Below, piece after piece: positions 59,994 to 64,000 of a DNA stretch of 64,000 bases (position 1 is the stretch's first letter; every line of letters starts with the position of its first letter). The notes beneath the pieces were generated by a model that was not told where the DNA came from, did no database searches, and saw nothing but the letters and a program-made list of their open reading frames with translations. Source of the stretch: Bemisia tabaci (taxonomy: Eukaryota; Arthropoda; Insecta; Hemiptera; Aleyrodidae); contig NC_092796.1 in assembly GCF_918797505.1 (NCBI RefSeq), positions 930,001 through 994,000 of the forward strand, written 5' to 3'. Both the position numbers and the translations under genes were made by a program.

Positions 59994-62067
59994 TGAATAA
60001 CGTTTACGTACAGATTATGTAACGCACTAATAGACATAAAGCCTTGTGAAATGTATAACTTTTAAATAAAATTCGTATAAAGGTTTTGTAACTCATTAAA
60101 CAAAAATCTGGCGCATTGAGAGTTGTCGTAAAGGTGTGGCCTTTATATGAATAACGTTGACAGATTGTGTAACGCATTGATGGACCTGAAGCTTTGTGAA
60201 ATGTATAACCTTTATATAAGATCTGTATAAAGCTTATATAACTCATTATACGAAAAGCTTACGCGCTGGAAGTTTTCGGAGAGGTGTACCTAGCCTTTAT
60301 CAGGGGTTGATAAAACGACTCCTCTCCAAAATTAAGCGGGATTTGGACTAAGGTGGTTTCCACAATTTCGAATCCCCCCCTCCCCCCTATTTTTGCTTGT
60401 CACTTTATCTACAGAGATCTGTTGGCGTAAATACTGCAATGATTAAAACGACAATGATCACATTTCAGTTGGATCTGCACAGATGCTGACGTGCGTTTCG
60501 AGAAGCGCGCCTCATAACGGTTGGGTAGGCAACAGGCAATGTTCCCCGCGCATAGGATTTTTTTTGTAACTGCGCATAGAAATGATTAATATTTTTCTAA
60601 AAAAATCAATCGTCTGGAAAAATGAAAAATCGCGGTAGTGTTAAAAGAAAAAGCGCGGAAACGAGGCACCTGGCAATGGCCGGCTTCTGTTCAACTGACT
60701 GTTTTTGACAGAATATTACACGGGAAAAGAAATAAAAAATCAGCGAGAGGGAGGCAATGGGAGTCTTGTGGGACCCGACAAAAAATTAGTTTCCCTATGC
60801 ACATAAGTGTTTTTCCAGAAGAGCCAGAATTCATAGTTCCAAATTGCAAAATGCAGTCCATATGTATTAGGAACTTTAAAAGGTTACAAAACCCAAAATT
60901 AATTTGTGACGTATTCAAAAGGCATAAACTTTAAGTGAAAAGGCTTGAAAGGCGAATATTTGTTGTTTTTCTTCTTTCATTAATGAAAACTTTGAATAAA
61001 ATAGGTGTATAGGTACTGCATATAAACACAAATGGAAGCTTGATGATCGAAATTGTTGGGTGCCTGGTATTTCAGAAATCATTTATTGAAGCAGTTTCAT
61101 ACTGCTCTCCCACCCCTCTATCCTGCCCCCTTCAGCAGAGTCCAAAATAAAAGGAGGAAAAAGTCCAGCGTTTACTTACTTAAAGTCTACTTAAAGGAGC
61201 TTGCCAATAATTAGCAAGTTTGATCACTTTATACTCTTTCACTTTTTGAACTAGGGCTTGTCAGGCACAATGTATATGACCAACCAGATGTCAATGTAAA
61301 TCTTGTGACAGAGAATAGTCTCAGTCTGAGTTTTGGATCAAGCAAACAAATTTTAGCCGGAGTTTGATGACATCAGATCTAAAAATTGTCACTGAAAACA
61401 TACTGACTGAAAAATCTCACTTCAAAGAAAGTAGGAAGTATGTTGGCGGTTCTTTTGTTTTCCTTCAAAACTTATGTCAACTTTTGAAAATTTTCAATGT
61501 AACTACCTACCTAGGGGGCGAGATACTCTGATAATGTGCGTACTCTTAAAATCAATCCTGTATCTTTTCCAAAGAGTTGAGTTCCCTTGAGTTAAAACTT
61601 CCTACAACCTATTAAACTTCGTGAACCCGTAAAAATATGAACATCATGGATAGGAGAGGATATCTGCACTTTAACAGACTGTTTTGAATAAATGGGTCCT
61701 TCGCATAAGAAACATCTGCCAACTCAAGGCGAATTCTTACTTCGTTGCGTATCATTGTTGTGAATGCAAATTCTTACAGTAACTATTTATTCTATGTTAC
61801 AAGCTCTTCAAGGTAACTTCTAGCTTCATCATACTCCTCCAATAGTTATTTTCTGATAATGCTTAGTATAGAACAGTTCAGAGTGCCTACCCAAGGCTGA
61901 GCAATAGCTCGGTGAGAGTAGTGTTAAGTACTGAGTTCTGTGTCACTGTCAGTGAATTGATGACATTTTTCAGTCCCCAAACAAATAAGAGTGATTAATC
62001 TCCAACAATCTAAGGAAAAACTGAAGCAGGTGGAGAAGAAAAAAAAAACCCAAACAAAAAAACATAC

Positions 62068-62172
62068 CTGTATCAGTGCTTCCCATATACAACCAGCAAC
62101 AAAGAACACAGCTTTCACCGCACATATATCACTTGAACCCATGACCCGCGCGTGTAATGAAGGTTGCTCCAT
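62068..62172 (-). CDS. Possible signal-peptide exon (5' coding exon of the same gene?)
   Basis: An open stretch on the minus strand begins with ATG at 62172, with a second in-frame ATG at 62142. It runs to a strong donor, CAG|GTATGT, at 62068 (phase 0). From the second ATG it reads MGSSDICAVKAVFFVAGCIW then EALIQ: a short N-region and a hydrophobic core, which is what a secreted IgSF protein needs. This is only position, strand, hydrophobicity and donor quality; there is no homology evidence. It would also need an Ig domain 1 exon between here and 39101, which I could not find. Confidence 0.25.
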
Positions 62173-63073
62173 AAATTTTCGGAATATTTTCTATCCCGGG
62201 AGCGGTAAGCATAATCTGAATAATGTACGGATTTAAGAAAGTTCATATCAACACTTCGGTTCAGCCAAGAAATTTTCGGTTCACCAACTCCAGACCACAT
62301 TTCTCATTATAGGTTATGTTTACGCAGGGCTGCCATCAAATGGAACATACGAAATAGTGCGAGTCCTCCATAAAGATATTACGAAATTTCAAAGGAGTCA
62401 CTCACTTTTTGTGTTATTCATTGGGTAAGTCGACAATTTTTTTCTTAAGACTACAAAGATTTACTCGTGTTCCGCGAAGACACCGAAATAATACTGTTAT
62501 CGAAATCGAATTGAAGGATACAATTTTACTACAGTAACTTCCTGTGGCAGCCCTGTGCCCCGTGATTTGGCGGATAAAGAACAAAGACCAGTCGTGGTCG
62601 TCGGGAATTCGGTGCCGGTAACAGTGAATGAATGTTCTGGAAAATCAGCTTGAAATTTTGAATCCTCGTGTTCTGGGAAACAAGTAATAAGTATGAAATT
62701 TTGACTTCTCATATCCTCGTGAAGAATCTACGGCGTTCCATCCAGAATTCTTGTTTCAGACGGCTCCAAAATGAGTGTAAGTATCTATCTGACCACTTTC
62801 TTATGATTTGATGTACATAGTCATTTACTTCTCATTTAGGCTTCCTACTTCTCCGGAAAGCAACCATGAAAATTTGCCATGACCAGGACGAATTTGAACA
62901 ACCATACTAGTACAGCACGGAAGGAATTAGGAATGAAGCACACAACCAGATGCCTGATTTTGGAAATTGACTCTCACTCTTGTCACACGAAGAATATTCG
63001 TTACCTGTAAGAATGTCAGACACAAATTTTGCTTCTCAACATAGTTAGCGGCTCGTGGCGACAACGTCTTCAG

Positions 63074-63206
63074 CAGCCCGACCACATACTTTGACTTCCA
63101 TCGATATTGATAGAACTCAATTCCATTCCAATGGAATACCCCTTTGGAATGGAACTGAGTTCTATCAATAACGATGGAAGTCGAAGTCTGTGGTCGGGCT
63201 GCAGAC
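63074..63206. mobile_element. 133-bp hairpin (CAGCCCGACCACA)
   Basis: CAGCCCGACCACATACTTTG then ACTTCCATCGATATTGATAG is mirrored by CTATCAATAACGATGGAAGT then CGAAGTCTGTGGTCGGGCTG. The stem covers nearly the whole element. Probably a MITE; a structured RNA would be possible but has no other support. Confidence 0.6.
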
Positions 63207-64000
63207 CGGAAGTGTCTAATCTCCAGCTCAGGATCAGGAGACCAATTTTTGTTTCCGGCTCATGATGTGTGACCTTGTATTGATCTGCGATGAATGCCCG
63301 GAACATTATATGGAACATCTGACTCTAAACAAAATGTAGCTGTGTACGACATAGCTGAGAGGTCAATAAAATTTTTTCAGTGTTAGTTGCATGCACATTT
63401 TACACTTTATGCTACACTGAGGTATATTGCCCCATACGAATCAATAATTTGTTAGCCTTTCCCACATGAACTGTCTTCATTGACGTTGGCTTTGAGCTTC
63501 GTTCTTTTCTGTCAACGTATATTTAACTTCTTGTTATCAAAATATCTCACATGCCAATGCATTTGTAATCTAACGGTGAAGCACGAAATTGAAAGCACAT
63601 GGTCATCATTTGACGCGAGTGTGTACTATAGGGAAGATGTATGAAAGCAAGTGAGGGTTTACTGGCCTCAATTGCGAATATCAGCAAAGTTTTAGGTCAT
63701 AAGCATCCGATAGCCATGTCAGGAGCATTTTCTTCGAACATTTTACCAATGAAGAATGAAAGTTTTTAATTTGATGCTTACAAATCCTGAAAACCATGCT
63801 TAGCATCCAAATGATTATTTCCGTTTTAGACTGGTAAGCTTTCCCCTCAAATCATTTTAATTACAGTGCAATTTTTGACTGTTTTGAAACTTGTGATTGA
63901 CTATGTGCATACATACGCTCGATACATACATTTTTTAGTTTTCAACCTAACCCTCCTAGTATCTGCTGTTGTTTCATCAGTCCCATCAAGCCCCCCTGAT

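Larger units (their letters stand above)
57480..60300. repeat. 150-bp satellite-like array with 300-bp higher-order units, interrupted twice
   Basis: The GCATTGAGAG motif recurs at 57924, 58074, 58224 and 58374, exactly every 150 bases. Alternate monomers differ, while 57901-58200 and 58201-58500 are nearly identical, giving a 300-bp dimeric higher-order unit. Each monomer has a dyad (ACCTTTATATAAAA ... AAAGGTTATATAA). Divergent monomers extend left to about 57480 and right to about 60300. Insertions at 58511-58740 and 58792-59993 split the array. Confidence 0.9.
39102..64000. other. Upstream region: 5' intron(s) or upstream DNA, repeat-dense
   Basis: No secure exon. Contains GC-rich blocks (39900-40440, 41740-42380, 50030-50360, 55650-55960), the fourth Transib-like MITE, several hairpin MITEs, two sets of nested insertions, a satellite array and a large palindrome, all listed separately. 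The stretches 42400-44990, 45160-48040, 48190-50030, 55000-55640, 56000-57470 and 60300-63060 have no feature I can name apart from the candidate exon at 62068-62172. Confidence 0.6.

Noticed and set aside
57480..60300. CRISPR-like regular repeats
   Set aside because: 150-bp monomers without spacer structure in an insect genome; this is a tandem satellite.

Overview
The window is animal, almost certainly insect, nuclear DNA. It is AT-rich and intron-rich and is packed with small inverted-repeat transposons, homopolymer runs and GC-rich patches. There is no bacterial-style gene packing, no rRNA and no convincing tRNA. The only gene I can support is on the minus strand. It encodes an immunoglobulin-superfamily neuronal adhesion protein of the klingon / lachesin-like group. 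I infer an insect, possibly a hemipteran, but nothing here fixes the species.

The gene is read from right to left. Five exons (38980-39101, 33396-33546, 29147-29244, 14677-14851, 10252-10439) have clean AG/GT borders and join in a single frame with phases 1-0-1-0-1-0, giving 245 residues. They encode the second Ig domain (two exons), the third Ig domain (two exons) and the first half of a fibronectin type III domain. The introns are about 5.4, 4.1, 14.3 and 4.2 kb. The rest of the fibronectin domain and the C-terminal membrane anchor must lie left of base 1. The first Ig domain was not found; a possible signal-peptide exon lies at 62068-62172 and a weak candidate exon at 39499-39638.

The remaining sequence is intronic or upstream DNA with many mobile elements. 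1-10 kb: MITEs, two of them nested, and a near-perfect 1.5 kb palindrome (5659-7171). 10-15 kb: two Transib-like MITEs and other hairpins. 15-29 kb: a long intron with a retroposon flanked by a 13-bp duplication, a polypurine tract, GC-rich islands and a third Transib-like MITE. 29-39 kb: poly(T) runs, a large GC island and short MITEs. 39-64 kb: a fourth Transib-like MITE, a large hairpin MITE, a three-level nest of insertions (51.7-53.1 kb), a dated nested pair (54.0-54.5 kb), and a 150-bp satellite array with 300-bp higher-order units that was itself broken by two later insertions (57.5-60.3 kb).

The most interesting signals are the Transib-like family, whose ends carry the CACAGTG heptamer and whose target duplications follow CGNCG, and the layered insertion histories. 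The adhesion-protein gene itself looks intact wherever it can be seen.
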